From Rufibacter psychrotolerans (GTDB lineage: Bacteria; Bacteroidota; Bacteroidia; Cytophagales; Hymenobacteraceae), in NCBI RefSeq assembly GCF_016924645.1, contig NZ_JAFFJV010000005.1, positions 203,823-267,822 of the forward strand: a stretch of DNA of 64,000 nt, written 5' to 3'. The notes under the pieces were generated by a model that had not been told where the DNA came from, did not search any database, and saw only the letters and a list, made by a program, of their open reading frames with translations. The position numbers were made by a program, and so were the translations under genes. This document shows, piece after piece, positions 16,510 to 24,015 of this stretch; position 1 is the stretch's first letter; each line of letters opens with the position of its first letter.

Positions 16510-16521
16510 GTCTTGAAAAAT

Positions 16522-16567
16522 AAACACCAATCCCCAGCTTGAACCTCAGGCTGGGGATTGGTGTTTT
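16522..16567. terminator. Bidirectional rho-independent terminator
   Basis: Perfect 17-bp stem (16522-16538 with 16550-16566), 11-base loop, T-run after the stem on the plus strand and A-run before it. It separates the convergent DUF2807 and PD40 genes. Confidence 0.88.
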
Positions 16568-16586
16568 AAAGGGAGGGCGGAAAGGC

Positions 16587-16628
16587 GTTTTTTGTCCTGT
16601 TTCTCCAAAATCGGCCTTAAAACAGGAC
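16587..16628. repeat. Dispersed palindrome copy F
   Basis: Outer arms GTCCTGTTT (16594-16602) and AAACAGGAC (16620-16628) are perfectly complementary around a family-like centre (CCAAAATCGGCCTT). It lies just downstream of the minus-strand PD40 gene and beside the terminator at 16522. Confidence 0.65.
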
Positions 16629-16655
16629 TGGGTATTTGCGTGCCAGTGAGCTGAC

Positions 16656-17618
16656 CTAATGGGAGGCCGTTGCCAGGGCCAGGAGCTCAGAGATATCCAC
16701 CTCGTAGATATTGCCCAAACCGTTGTAGGTGCCCCGCAGTTCTTGCAGGAGTTCTTTGTAGGAAGCTTGTTTCGGGCGGGCTCCAGCGGGCATTTTTGCC
16801 GAGGTGAAGTACAGTTTTTTGTTATCAGCGGAGAGGCCGGGTTGGCCTTCGTTGAGCGATGTATTCACGCTGGAACCTAGCGGCCGCGGCGTGGACCAAC
16901 CCTGCGGGCCATTGACGCTCACGAACAGATCTGCCCCGCCAAACGCCTTGCGGTTGTTGCTGGTGAAAAAGAGCAGGCGTTCATCGGCGGTGACAATGGG
17001 GTCCAGATCGGTGGCGGCAGTGTTGAACGGCAACTTCTCCGGGGTGGCGTATTGGCTGTTCTCCCATTTAGATACATACAAGTCCATGCCGGAGGCGGTG
17101 AGCGCGCTGAAGTACATATTTCCGTTCGCGGCTACGGAGGGGTAATAGACGTCCTTTAACGTATTTGGTCCGCCCGGCACCACCTGCGGCTCGCTCCAGC
17201 CGCCCTTCGTCTTGGAAACAAACCAGATATCGTAGTCTACTTTTGTTTCGCCGTTCACCGGCCGGTCAGACATAAAGAACAGCTTCTGCCCGTCTGGGCT
17301 GATGAACGGATCCGCATCGCGGTACTGGCCGGAGAAAGGCGCGAGTTTGGGTTCCTGCCACTTTCCGTTCTTTTGCTCGGAGTACAGAATCACCATGCGC
17401 TGCCAGCCGGGCGTCGCCTTGGTGAAGAAAACGGTCTTTCCGTCGGGCGTAAAGGTGGCGTTGAATTCAAAGTCCTGGGTGGAAATCACGCCGTCGGCGA
17501 AGAGGCGAGGCGTGGCCGAAAGTTGAACGGCAGTGACAGTGTCTGGGGCTGATTGAGCCAAAGCTAGGCTTGGGAAAGCGGTAAGGGCTAGTAAAAGCTT
17601 TTTAGCGGTGGAAAGCAT
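16656..17618 (-). CDS. Exported PD40-repeat beta-propeller protein
   Basis: A 320-residue protein with a signal peptide (1-21, ALTAFPSLALAQ). It contains five to six PD40/TolB-like blade motifs: FNATFTPDGKTVFFTKA, DADPFISPDGQKLFFMSD, YYPSVAANGNMYFSA, DLDPIVTADERLLFFTSN and GQPGLSADNKKLYFTSA. Similar lone propellers in Bacteroidota are periplasmic or outer-membrane-associated, and the same repeats form the middle of PorE-like OmpA proteins such as the one at 36498. There is no catalytic motif, so a protein- or ligand-binding role is inferred. It is transcribed alone and convergent with the DUF2807 gene. Confidence 0.82.
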   Translation of the reverse strand: MLSTAKKLLLALTAFPSLALAQSAPDTVTAVQLSATPRLFADGVISTQDFEFNATFTPDGKTVFFTKATPGWQRMVILYSEQKNGKWQEPKLAPFSGQYRDADPFISPDGQKLFFMSDRPVNGETKVDYDIWFVSKTKGGWSEPQVVPGGPNTLKDVYYPSVAANGNMYFSALTASGMDLYVSKWENSQYATPEKLPFNTAATDLDPIVTADERLLFFTSNNRKAFGGADLFVSVNGPQGWSTPRPLGSSVNTSLNEGQPGLSADNKKLYFTSAKMPAGARPKQASYKELLQELRGTYNGLGNIYEVDISELLALATASH

Positions 17619-17956
17619 TTTTAAACAGTTTTTAGAAAACCAGCCGGTAAACGCAGGGGCTGATTGTATTTACTGCATAGTTCGGGGGAATAGGAATCCG
17701 TTGCCAGGGTTTTGCAGCCAATGGTGCATTTTGCAGGGCGACTGGCGAAACAATCATATAGAAGGTGTTGAAAGGCCTGTCTGTTTTAGAGCCGTTTTCA
17801 GGAAAACAGAGGCAAAACGGTGGTTAACCGGTGTATCCCGAGGCCCTTTCCGCAGTTACCGCCCAACTTTCTTGCTTTCCTCCTGAACAAGAAGTAAACT
17901 TAGAAGTGCAAATCTTTTTGCTCTGATAAATTCTCGCTTACCTAACAAACAACCCC
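17619..17956. other. Divergent intergenic region with repeat copies
   Basis: Upstream region shared by the PD40 gene and tldD. It contains palindrome copy H and a weaker copy near 17626-17667 (AGTTTTTAGAAAACCAGCCGG). A TCTTTTTG box at 17912-17919 is one base off TAnnTTTG but has no TTG partner. Confidence 0.45.
17781..17820. repeat. Dispersed palindrome copy H
   Basis: CTGTTTTAGAGCCGTTTT and GAAAACAGAGGCAAAACGG arms with a TCAG centre, close to the family consensus. It lies between divergent genes, upstream of both. Confidence 0.7.
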
Positions 17957-19600
17957 TTGAAAAGACGTGATTTTATAGGACTGACCGCCATGGGTGTAGG
18001 AGGGCTTTTGCTTTCCAACGTCCCAACGTTTGGTCACGAGATTGATCCGGCCCGCGCCCTGGAAACCGTGGACGTGGCCCTGAAAAAGCGCCTCGCCGAT
18101 GTGGCTTTGAACGCCGCTAAAAGCAAAGGCGCCACTTACACCGATGTGCGCATTGGCCGCTACCTGGCCCAGAACGTGTTTACCCGCGAGAAGCAAGTAC
18201 AAGGCATCAGCACCACCGAGAGCTACGGTGTGGGCGTGCGCGTGATTGCCAACGGTACCTGGGGCTTCGCGGCCACCTCAGACGTGAGCGACAAAGGCGT
18301 TGCCAAAGCCGCCGAGCAGGCCGTGGCCATCGCCAAAGCCAACTCCAAGCTGCAGAAAGAGCCGGTACAGCTGGCGCCGCAGAAAGGCTACGGCGAGGTA
18401 AGCTGGAGAACGCCTATCCAGAAGAACGCCTTTGAGGTGCCCGTTTCAGAGAAAGCCGATTTGCTTCTGGCAGCCAATGCGGCGGCCCTGGCGAACGGAG
18501 CCAACTTCGTGAATTCGGCCTTGTTTCAGATAAACGAGCAGAAATACTTCGCCTCTACCGATGGCTCTTACATTGACCAGGACATCCACCGCATCTGGCC
18601 CAACTTCACGGTAACCGCCGTGGACAAAACTTCTGGCAAATTCAAGACCCGCGATGCGCTGAGCGCGCCGATGGGCATGGGCTACGAGTACCTCACCGTG
18701 AAAGCGCCTACCATGAAGGGCCCGGAAGGCACTGGTCTTACCGGTTATGACAAATACTTTGACATGGTGGCCGATGCCGGTCTGGCGGCAAAACAAGCCC
18801 GCGAGAAACTGACGGCTAAATCAGTGATGGCGGGGAAGTACGACCTGGTGTTAGACCCTAATCACCTCGGCCTGACCATCCACGAAAGCGTGGGGCACCC
18901 GCTGGAATTAGACCGCGTGTTGGGCTACGAAGCCAACTACGCCGGAACCTCCTTTGCTACCTTGGACAAATGGAAAACCAAAACCTTCCCGTACGGCAGC
19001 AAGCACGTGAACATCTTCGCCGATAAAGTGCAGCCGGGTTCTCTGGGCGCAGTAGGCTATGACGACGAAGGCGTGAAAACCAAGCGTTGGGACCTCATCA
19101 AAGACGGCGTACTGGTGAATTACCAGGCCACCCGCGACCAGGCCCACATCATCGGTGAGAAAGAATCGCACGGCTGCTCTTACGCCGACAACTGGAGCTC
19201 AGTGCAGTTCCAGCGCATGCCTAACGTGTCACTGGCGCCAGGCAAGCAGAAACTGAGCGTGGATGACATGATCAAAGGTGTGGACCGTGGTATCTACATC
19301 GCGGGACGTGGTTCTTACTCCATTGACCAGCAACGCTACAACTTCCAGTTTGGGGGCCAGCTGTTCTACGAGATCAAAGGAGGTAAAATTGTAGGTCCGC
19401 TGGAAGACGTGGCTTACCAGAGCAACACCCAGGAATTCTGGAACTCCTGCGCCGCTGTCTGCGACGAAAGCGACTACCGCATGTTCGGCTCCTTCTTCGA
19501 CGGCAAAGGCCAACCCAGCCAGGTGAGTGCCGTTTCGCACGGCTCCGCCCACACCCGCTTCAATGGTGTGAATGTAATTAACACGGGTCGTAAGATTTAA
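17957..19600 (+). CDS. tldD: TldD-type metalloprotease subunit with twin-arginine leader
   Basis: A 547-residue member of the TldD/PmbA family; the TldD-TldE complex of E. coli degrades unfolded peptides and matures microcin B17. The zinc signature HExxxH is intact: His309, Glu310, His314 in TIHESVGHPLELDR. The N-terminus reads KRRDFIGLTAMGVGGLLLS, a twin-arginine-type leader of about 25 residues that the E. coli protein lacks. The start codon is TTG at 17957: no ATG or GTG lies upstream in frame, and a later ATG (codon 12) would remove the arginine pair. The partner gene follows after 66 bases on the same strand. A periplasmic location is predicted from the leader, which conflicts with the leaderless partner. 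Confidence 0.9.
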   Translation: MKRRDFIGLTAMGVGGLLLSNVPTFGHEIDPARALETVDVALKKRLADVALNAAKSKGATYTDVRIGRYLAQNVFTREKQVQGISTTESYGVGVRVIANGTWGFAATSDVSDKGVAKAAEQAVAIAKANSKLQKEPVQLAPQKGYGEVSWRTPIQKNAFEVPVSEKADLLLAANAAALANGANFVNSALFQINEQKYFASTDGSYIDQDIHRIWPNFTVTAVDKTSGKFKTRDALSAPMGMGYEYLTVKAPTMKGPEGTGLTGYDKYFDMVADAGLAAKQAREKLTAKSVMAGKYDLVLDPNHLGLTIHESVGHPLELDRVLGYEANYAGTSFATLDKWKTKTFPYGSKHVNIFADKVQPGSLGAVGYDDEGVKTKRWDLIKDGVLVNYQATRDQAHIIGEKESHGCSYADNWSSVQFQRMPNVSLAPGKQKLSVDDMIKGVDRGIYIAGRGSYSIDQQRYNFQFGGQLFYEIKGGKIVGPLEDVAYQSNTQEFWNSCAAVCDESDYRMFGSFFDGKGQPSQVSAVSHGSAHTRFNGVNVINTGRKI

Positions 19601-19666
19601 CAAAAACACGAGAGCAGACCCTGGCTTTTGTCGTGTGTCTTGCTACTCGCTACGTGATACTAACCA

Positions 19667-20983
19667 ATGGCAATATTAAGTAAAGATCAGGCGCAGGCGC
19701 TGCTGAAAAAGGCCCTGAGCTATTCCAAAGCCGATGAGTGCGAGGTAAACCTCACCGGCTATAAAGGGGGTAACATCCGTTATGCCCGCAGTACCGTGTC
19801 TACCAGCGGCGAGGAAGAAAACATGTCACTGGCCGTGGAAGCCCGTTTCGGCAAGCGTTCCGGCGTAGCTACCATCAACGAGTTTGACGATGCTTCGCTG
19901 GAGAAAGTAGTGCGCCGTGCCGAAGAGGTAGCCCGCATCGCCCCGGAAAGCCCGGAGTACGTGCCCATGCTAGGCCCGCAGAATTACCTGCCCAGCAACG
20001 CCTGGTTTAAAACTACCCACGACATAGATCCTGAATACCGCGCTAACGCCGCCGCCAAAAGCATGCAGCTCGCCGATAGCAAAAAACTGACAGCCGCCGG
20101 TTTCTGGGAAGACCGTAGTGGCTTCAGCGCCAAGATGAACTCCAAAGGCCTGTTCGCCTATAACCAAAGCTCAGACGTGGATTTCTCCGTGACCATGCGT
20201 ACCTCAGACGGTACCGGCTCGGGCTACGTGACGCGTGATGTGAGCGATGTTTCCAAGCTGGACACCGCTGCGGCCTCAGAGATTGCGGCCCAGAAAGCCC
20301 TGAGCTCGGTGAACGCCAAAGCGGTGGAACCCGGCAAATACACCGTTATTCTAGAGCCTACCGCGGCCGTGGACCTGCTGGAAAATATGTTCCGCAGCCT
20401 GGATGCCCGTAACGCTGAGGAAGGCCGCTCTTTCCTGAGCAAGCCAGGCGGCAAGACTAAACTGGGTGAGAAGATGTTTGATGAGCGCGTGACCATCACC
20501 TCAGACCCTACCAACCCCGAGATTCCTTCCTCCACCTGGTCCGGCGACGGTCGTCCGCACGAGAAAGTGACCTGGATTGACAAAGGCGTGGTGAAGAATA
20601 TGACCTACTCCCAGTTCTGGGCGCAGAAGAAAGGCGTGAAAGGCTTGCCCTCTCCGGGTGGCTTCATCATGGCCGGCGGCAACCAGAGCCTGGAAGACCT
20701 CATCAAAGGCACCCAGAAAGGAATCCTAGTGACGCGCCTGTGGTACATCAGAGCCGTAGATCCGCAGACCCTGCTCTACACCGGCCTCACCCGCGACGGA
20801 ACCTTCTATATTGAGAACGGCAAGATCAAGCACCCCGTGAAGAACTTCCGTTTCAACGAGAGTCCGGTCATCATGCTCAACAACCTTGAGGCTTTGGGTA
20901 AACCGCAGCGCATCGGTGGCAATCTGGTACCCCCTATGAAGATCAGAGACTTTACCTTCACCAGCTTGTCAGACGCAGTGTAG
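19667..20983 (+). CDS. pmbA: TldE/PmbA-type subunit
   Basis: A 438-residue TldE/PmbA family protein. It aligns in layout with TldD (YKGGNIRYARSTVSTSGEEENMSLAVEARFGKRSG near the N-terminus, SSTWSGDGRPHEKVTWIDKGVV and SPGGFIMAGGNQSLEDLIKGTQKG later) but has no HExxxH, as expected of the non-catalytic subunit that completes the protease chamber. Its N-terminus (MAILSKDQAQALLKKAL) has no signal peptide or twin-arginine motif. It is the second gene of the tldD operon, and a strong terminator follows 18 bases after the stop. If the complex forms, this subunit must travel with TldD, or TldD must stay inside. Confidence 0.9.
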   Translation: MAILSKDQAQALLKKALSYSKADECEVNLTGYKGGNIRYARSTVSTSGEEENMSLAVEARFGKRSGVATINEFDDASLEKVVRRAEEVARIAPESPEYVPMLGPQNYLPSNAWFKTTHDIDPEYRANAAAKSMQLADSKKLTAAGFWEDRSGFSAKMNSKGLFAYNQSSDVDFSVTMRTSDGTGSGYVTRDVSDVSKLDTAAASEIAAQKALSSVNAKAVEPGKYTVILEPTAAVDLLENMFRSLDARNAEEGRSFLSKPGGKTKLGEKMFDERVTITSDPTNPEIPSSTWSGDGRPHEKVTWIDKGVVKNMTYSQFWAQKKGVKGLPSPGGFIMAGGNQSLEDLIKGTQKGILVTRLWYIRAVDPQTLLYTGLTRDGTFYIENGKIKHPVKNFRFNESPVIMLNNLEALGKPQRIGGNLVPPMKIRDFTFTSLSDAV

Positions 20984-21000
20984 TCCGGCCTGAATCTCTT

Positions 21001-21048
21001 TCCCGCTTTTGGCCTAATTTCAAGAATATAGGCCAAAAGCGGGATTTT
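21001..21048 (+). terminator. Rho-independent terminator of the tldD-pmbA operon
   Basis: Perfect 16-bp stem (21001-21016 with 21029-21044), 12-base loop, then TTTT. The stem includes CTTTTGGCC/GGCCAAAAG, reminiscent of the dispersed palindrome core. Confidence 0.88.
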
Positions 21049-21078
21049 ACTTGTCCATCCTAAAGCATTCTGATTGCT

Positions 21079-21312
21079 GTGCCAACTATTTTAAGAATAT
21101 TAGGATTCAGGTTCTTCTTCTTTAGCAATGAAGGTTCTGAACCTCCTCATTTACATGTTGAGAATGCGGAGGCTTATGCTAAGTTCTGGATTTCGCCTGT
21201 TGAATTAGCAAGTTCTTACCAGCTCAATGCAAAGGAACTGAACGAACTACGTAAATTGGTACAAGAACATAAGTCTCTGTTTGAGCAAAAATGGCATGAA
21301 TACTTTAGTTAA
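21079..21312 (+). CDS. DUF4160 protein (putative toxin-antitoxin partner)
   Basis: A 77-residue protein matching DUF4160: PTILRILGFRFFFFSNEGSEPPHLHVENAEAYAKFWISPVEL, including the PPHLHV block, followed by a helical LNAKELNELRKLVQEHK segment. It starts with GTG at 21079; the following codons give the family N-terminus directly. Its frame overlaps the DUF2442 gene by 17 bases. DUF4160 and DUF2442 genes are often found as overlapping pairs and look like a toxin-antitoxin module, but the biochemical role is not known to me. The DNA here is visibly AT-richer than the flanking tld and MoxR genes, which suggests horizontal acquisition. Confidence 0.85.
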   Translation: MPTILRILGFRFFFFSNEGSEPPHLHVENAEAYAKFWISPVELASSYQLNAKELNELRKLVQEHKSLFEQKWHEYFS

Positions 21313-21529
21313 GCACACTACTCCTCAAGCTCAGAAGGTTTGGTTCACCGATGCCAAGATGTATGTTCTTCTTTCGGATGGAAGAGAATTGGGAATCCCT
21401 TTGGAGTGGTTTCCGGTTTTGAGAGACAGTACAGAAGCGCAACGGATGAACTGGCGCCTAATTGGGAATGGGGTTGGTATCCACTGGGAGGACCTGGACG
21501 AAGATTTATCTATTGCGGGTTTACTCTAG
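21296..21529 (+). CDS. DUF2442 protein (putative toxin-antitoxin partner)
   Basis: A 77-residue protein with the DUF2442 pattern: an AQKVWFTDAKMYVLLSDGRELGIPLEWFPVLRD strand-hairpin core, then WRLIGNGVGIHWEDLDEDLSIAGLL with the conserved G-IHW-DLDED-S end. The ATG at 21296 lies inside the end of the DUF4160 gene, so the two are translationally coupled. An open extension of five codons to 21281 is less likely. A role as antitoxin or DNA-binding partner is inference from size, overlap and pairing. Its stop is 15 bases before the DUF4159 gene, so readthrough into the MoxR locus is possible. Confidence 0.85.
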   Translation: MNTLVKHTTPQAQKVWFTDAKMYVLLSDGRELGIPLEWFPVLRDSTEAQRMNWRLIGNGVGIHWEDLDEDLSIAGLL

Positions 21530-21544
21530 TTTCGTAGTTTTTCC

Positions 21545-22165
21545 ATGCCCGCTCCTTTCACCTTCGTACGCCTGCAATACCGCTCCGGCAACTGGGACAC
21601 CGACCAACGGATGCCCTCCAACCTGCTGCATTCGCTGGTAGAGTACACCACCGTGCCTATCGTAGAGCAGGAAAAGGTCATCAGCCTGGAAAGCACCGAG
21701 TTGTTCCGCTACCCGTTTTGCTACCTGAGCGGCCATAAGCTGGTGCAGTTTAACGCGAAGGAAAGAGCCAATTTTGAGCGCTACGTGAAGAATGGCGGCT
21801 TTGTGTTTGTGGATGACTGCAACCATGACATAGATGGTCTCTTCGCGCGGTCTTTTGAGGAGCAGATGCGCGTATGTTTCGGGCCGAAGGCGTTGAAGAA
21901 AATTCCCAACAGCCATCCTATTTACCGTTCCTTTTTCAAGTTCGAGGAAGGCCCGCCTACCACGTCCTTTGAACTCAACGGTTGGGGCGATGACCTGGTG
22001 CATGATTACCTGAAAGCAGTTGAAGTGAACGGCCGCATAGGGGTGCTCTATAGTAACAAAGACTACGGCTGCGAATGGGACTACGACTTTAGGAACAAGC
22101 GCTGGCTGGCCGAGGACAACACCAAGTTTGGGGTAAATATCTTGATGTATGCGTTGACGAGTTAG
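21545..22165 (+). CDS. DUF4159 protein of the MoxR locus
   Basis: A 206-residue protein of the DUF4159 family: FTFVRLQYRSGNWDTDQRMPSNLLHSLVEYTTVPI at the N-terminus, YPFCYLSGHKLVQFNAKERANFERYVKNGGFVFVDDCNHDIDGLFARSFEEQM in the middle, and HPIYRSFFKF and GRIGVLYSNKDYGCEWDYD near the end. The fold is expected to be flavodoxin/GATase-like. The gene regularly accompanies moxR, DUF58 and bat genes in Bacteroidota, as here. There is no signal peptide in this copy, so it is probably cytoplasmic. The function is unknown. The link to moxR is interrupted by 228 bases holding REP-like and palindromic repeats. Confidence 0.85.
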   Translation: MPAPFTFVRLQYRSGNWDTDQRMPSNLLHSLVEYTTVPIVEQEKVISLESTELFRYPFCYLSGHKLVQFNAKERANFERYVKNGGFVFVDDCNHDIDGLFARSFEEQMRVCFGPKALKKIPNSHPIYRSFFKFEEGPPTTSFELNGWGDDLVHDYLKAVEVNGRIGVLYSNKDYGCEWDYDFRNKRWLAEDNTKFGVNILMYALTS

Positions 22166-22178
22166 TAAAAAGCTTATT

Positions 22179-22275
22179 GCTGGCGCGAGCTTGTAGCTCG
22201 TGTCCACACGCATGTCAGATTTTCTTCTTCTGAGCACTAAAAAAATGGAGGCACGAGCTGCAAGCTCGCGCCAGC
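22179..22275. repeat. REP-like inverted pair (GGCGCGAGC family)
   Basis: Arms 22179-22202 and 22252-22275 (GCTGGCGCGAGC... and ...GCTCGCGCCAGC) are complementary over 24 bases with one mismatch. Each arm is itself a short hairpin (GCGAGC...GCTCG). A third, related element lies at 25066-25101. The architecture, two head-to-head REPs, is like a BIME. No RAYT transposase gene is in the window. Confidence 0.8.
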
Positions 22276-22297
22276 GCAAATGGTATAAGTAGTATTA

Positions 22298-22326
22298 CCT
22301 GTTTTCCTGAAAACAGCTTGAAATCT
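22298..22326. repeat. Half copy of the dispersed palindrome
   Basis: CCTGTTTTCCTGAAAACAG matches the inner part of the family, with a perfect CTGTTTT/AAAACAG pair. It sits upstream of moxR beside the REP-like pair. Confidence 0.5.
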
Positions 22327-22393
22327 CCATGGCGATTCCCGCAACAATCGCTTACTTACTAGTTCAAGTAGTACCGTTTAGCTTCCGCCCCAC

Positions 22394-23389
22394 GTGACCC
22401 CACAAGACGTAACCCACCTGTTAAGCAAACTGCCGGCGCTTCGGCAGGAAATAAGTAAAATCATTGTAGGCCAGCAGGAAGTGCTGGACGAGGTGCTCAT
22501 CACCCTGTTAGCCGGTGGCCACGGACTCCTGGAAGGCGTTCCCGGCTTGGCGAAAACACTGCTGGTGCGTACGCTGGCCAGTGCCGTGGATTTGCCGTTC
22601 CGTCGCATTCAGTTCACCCCAGACCTCATGCCCACCGATATTCTGGGCACCGAAGTCTTGGAGGAAGACCACACTACGGGCAAGCGCTTTTTCCAGTTCA
22701 ATGAAGGCCCCATCTTCGCAAGCATCGTGTTGGCGGATGAAATCAACCGGACGCCACCCAAAACCCAAGCGGCGTTATTGGAGGCCATGCAGGAGTTTGA
22801 AGTGACCTATGCCGGTAAAACCTACCCGCTGCCGCGCCCGTTCTTCCTGCTTGCCACGCAGAACCCCATTGAACAGAGCGGTACGTACCCGCTGCCTGAG
22901 GCGCAGTTAGACCGTTTCCTGCTGTACATCAAAATAAAGTACCCTACAGAACTGGAGGAGATTTCGGTTTTGAAAAACACCACCGGCGGCAAACGGGAAA
23001 CGGTGCAACCCATTCTTTCCGGACCTGAGATTCTGGCGCTCCAAAGTCTGGTGCGCGAAGTGACGATTTCTGATGATTTGGTTTCCTTTGTTGCCCGCGT
23101 AGTTCGCGCCACCCGTCCCGCTGAAAGTCCGGTGCCGTTTGTGCAGGAGTTCGTGCGTTGGGGAGCCGGTCCACGGGCCGGACAAGCGCTCATCCTTACC
23201 GCCAAAGCCAGAGCCCTGCTGCAAGGCCGTTTCGCGGTAACATTGCCTGATCTGCAGACCATGGCGTATCCGGTGCTGCGGCACCGTGTGCTGGTGAACT
23301 TCACCGCCGAGGCAGACAATATCACTACAGATAAAGTAGTAGAAGAACTGCTGAAAGGCGTGGAGATGCCGAGGGAGGTTTTAAGGTAG
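22394..23389 (+). CDS. moxR: MoxR-family AAA+ ATPase
   Basis: A 331-residue AAA+ ATPase. Walker A is GVPGLAKT (48-55), Walker B IVLADE (111-116), followed by sensor I (FFLLATQNPIEQSGTYPLPEAQLDRF) and the C-terminal lid. MoxR ATPases work as chaperones that load cofactors or remodel von Willebrand factor A (VWA) partner proteins; the DUF58 and BatA-like proteins encoded downstream are the expected partners. The start is GTG at 22394, directly giving the family N-terminus. The usual moxR-DUF58 adjacency is broken here by the DUF559 gene 17 bases downstream and a repeat region. Cytoplasmic. Confidence 0.93.
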   Translation: MTPQDVTHLLSKLPALRQEISKIIVGQQEVLDEVLITLLAGGHGLLEGVPGLAKTLLVRTLASAVDLPFRRIQFTPDLMPTDILGTEVLEEDHTTGKRFFQFNEGPIFASIVLADEINRTPPKTQAALLEAMQEFEVTYAGKTYPLPRPFFLLATQNPIEQSGTYPLPEAQLDRFLLYIKIKYPTELEEISVLKNTTGGKRETVQPILSGPEILALQSLVREVTISDDLVSFVARVVRATRPAESPVPFVQEFVRWGAGPRAGQALILTAKARALLQGRFAVTLPDLQTMAYPVLRHRVLVNFTAEADNITTDKVVEELLKGVEMPREVLR

Positions 23390-23406
23390 GGCAAACTGTT
23401 CTTGAA

Positions 23407-23781
23407 ATGGAGGACAATCACCACTACAATAAGAAACTGAAGCCACTGGCAAAAGCACTTCGTTCAGATTCCACGAAAGCAGAGATCAGACTGTGGTGTG
23501 AGTTACTGAGTAAAAAGAAACTAGGATACTCTTTCTTGCGGCAGAGGCCCATTGGCAACTACATCGCTGATTTCCTGTGTAAGGAGCTCGCCTTGATTAT
23601 TGAAGTGGATGGATATTCGCACAACTTCAAAACCGAGGAAGATGCTGAAAGAGATCGGAGTTTGAAAGCCTTAGGCTTTACGGTTCTGAGATTCACAGAT
23701 GATGAAGTCATGAACGATTTATCCAACGTGCAGAGGACCTTGGAAACGTGGATTGCAGAAAAGAGCGAAAAGAATAACTGA
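23407..23781 (+). CDS. DUF559 (Vsr/PD-(D/E)XK-like) endonuclease-domain protein
   Basis: A 124-residue protein of the DUF559 family, related in fold to very-short-patch-repair endonucleases. The core PD-(D/E)XK residues are present: IADFLC with Asp55 and LIIEVDGYSH with Glu66 and Asp68. Upstream, SDSTKAEIRLWCELLSKKKLGYSFLRQRPIGNY is the family N-terminal block. The target and biological role are unknown. The gene is inserted between moxR and DUF58, is lower in GC than both, and is followed 39 bases later by a perfect 28-bp inverted repeat pair of the CCCCCTTTGAAGGGGG type. I infer that gene plus repeats arrived together as a small mobile or selfish cassette. Confidence 0.88.
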   Translation: MEDNHHYNKKLKPLAKALRSDSTKAEIRLWCELLSKKKLGYSFLRQRPIGNYIADFLCKELALIIEVDGYSHNFKTEEDAERDRSLKALGFTVLRFTDDEVMNDLSNVQRTLETWIAEKSEKNN

Positions 23782-23820
23782 GCACTTTTAAAGCCAGTTT
23801 TTTGCTGTGCACGTATTTAG

Positions 23821-23848
23821 TCCCCCTTTGAAGGGGGTAGGGGGATGA
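23821..23848. repeat. 28-bp inverted repeat, left arm (CCCCCTTTGAAGGGGG type)
   Basis: The core CCCCCTTTGAAGGGGG is nearly self-complementary, followed by TAGGGGGATGA. Its perfect reverse complement lies at 23942-23969. It begins 39 bases after the DUF559 stop. Confidence 0.88.
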
Positions 23849-23941
23849 CAAAGGCGCTTCAATTCAAGACTGCTGTTCTTTACGAAGAGGCTTATTTCTA
23901 ATCAAATTAAAAGAAAGTAATAATACTATCAGCACGAATAA

Positions 23942-23969
23942 TCATCCCCCTACCCCCTTCAAAGGGGGA
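23942..23969. repeat. 28-bp inverted repeat, right arm
   Basis: Perfect reverse complement of 23821-23848; the 93-base spacer is AT-rich and non-coding. The pair could form a large hairpin in moxR-to-DUF58 readthrough RNA. It ends 46 bases before the DUF58 gene. Confidence 0.88.
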
Positions 23970-24015
23970 CGAAAAAGCTCCTATAGAAGAACAAAGACCT
24001 AAACAATCGTCATTC

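Noticed and set aside
12546..17618. Polysaccharide utilisation locus around the GH2 gene
   Set aside because: No SusC/SusD pair, sulfatase or regulator is present; the neighbours are on different strands with their own terminators.
23821..23969. Terminal inverted repeats of an insertion sequence
   Set aside because: The pair encloses only 93 non-coding bases and the DUF559 gene lies outside it; there is no transposase and no visible target duplication.
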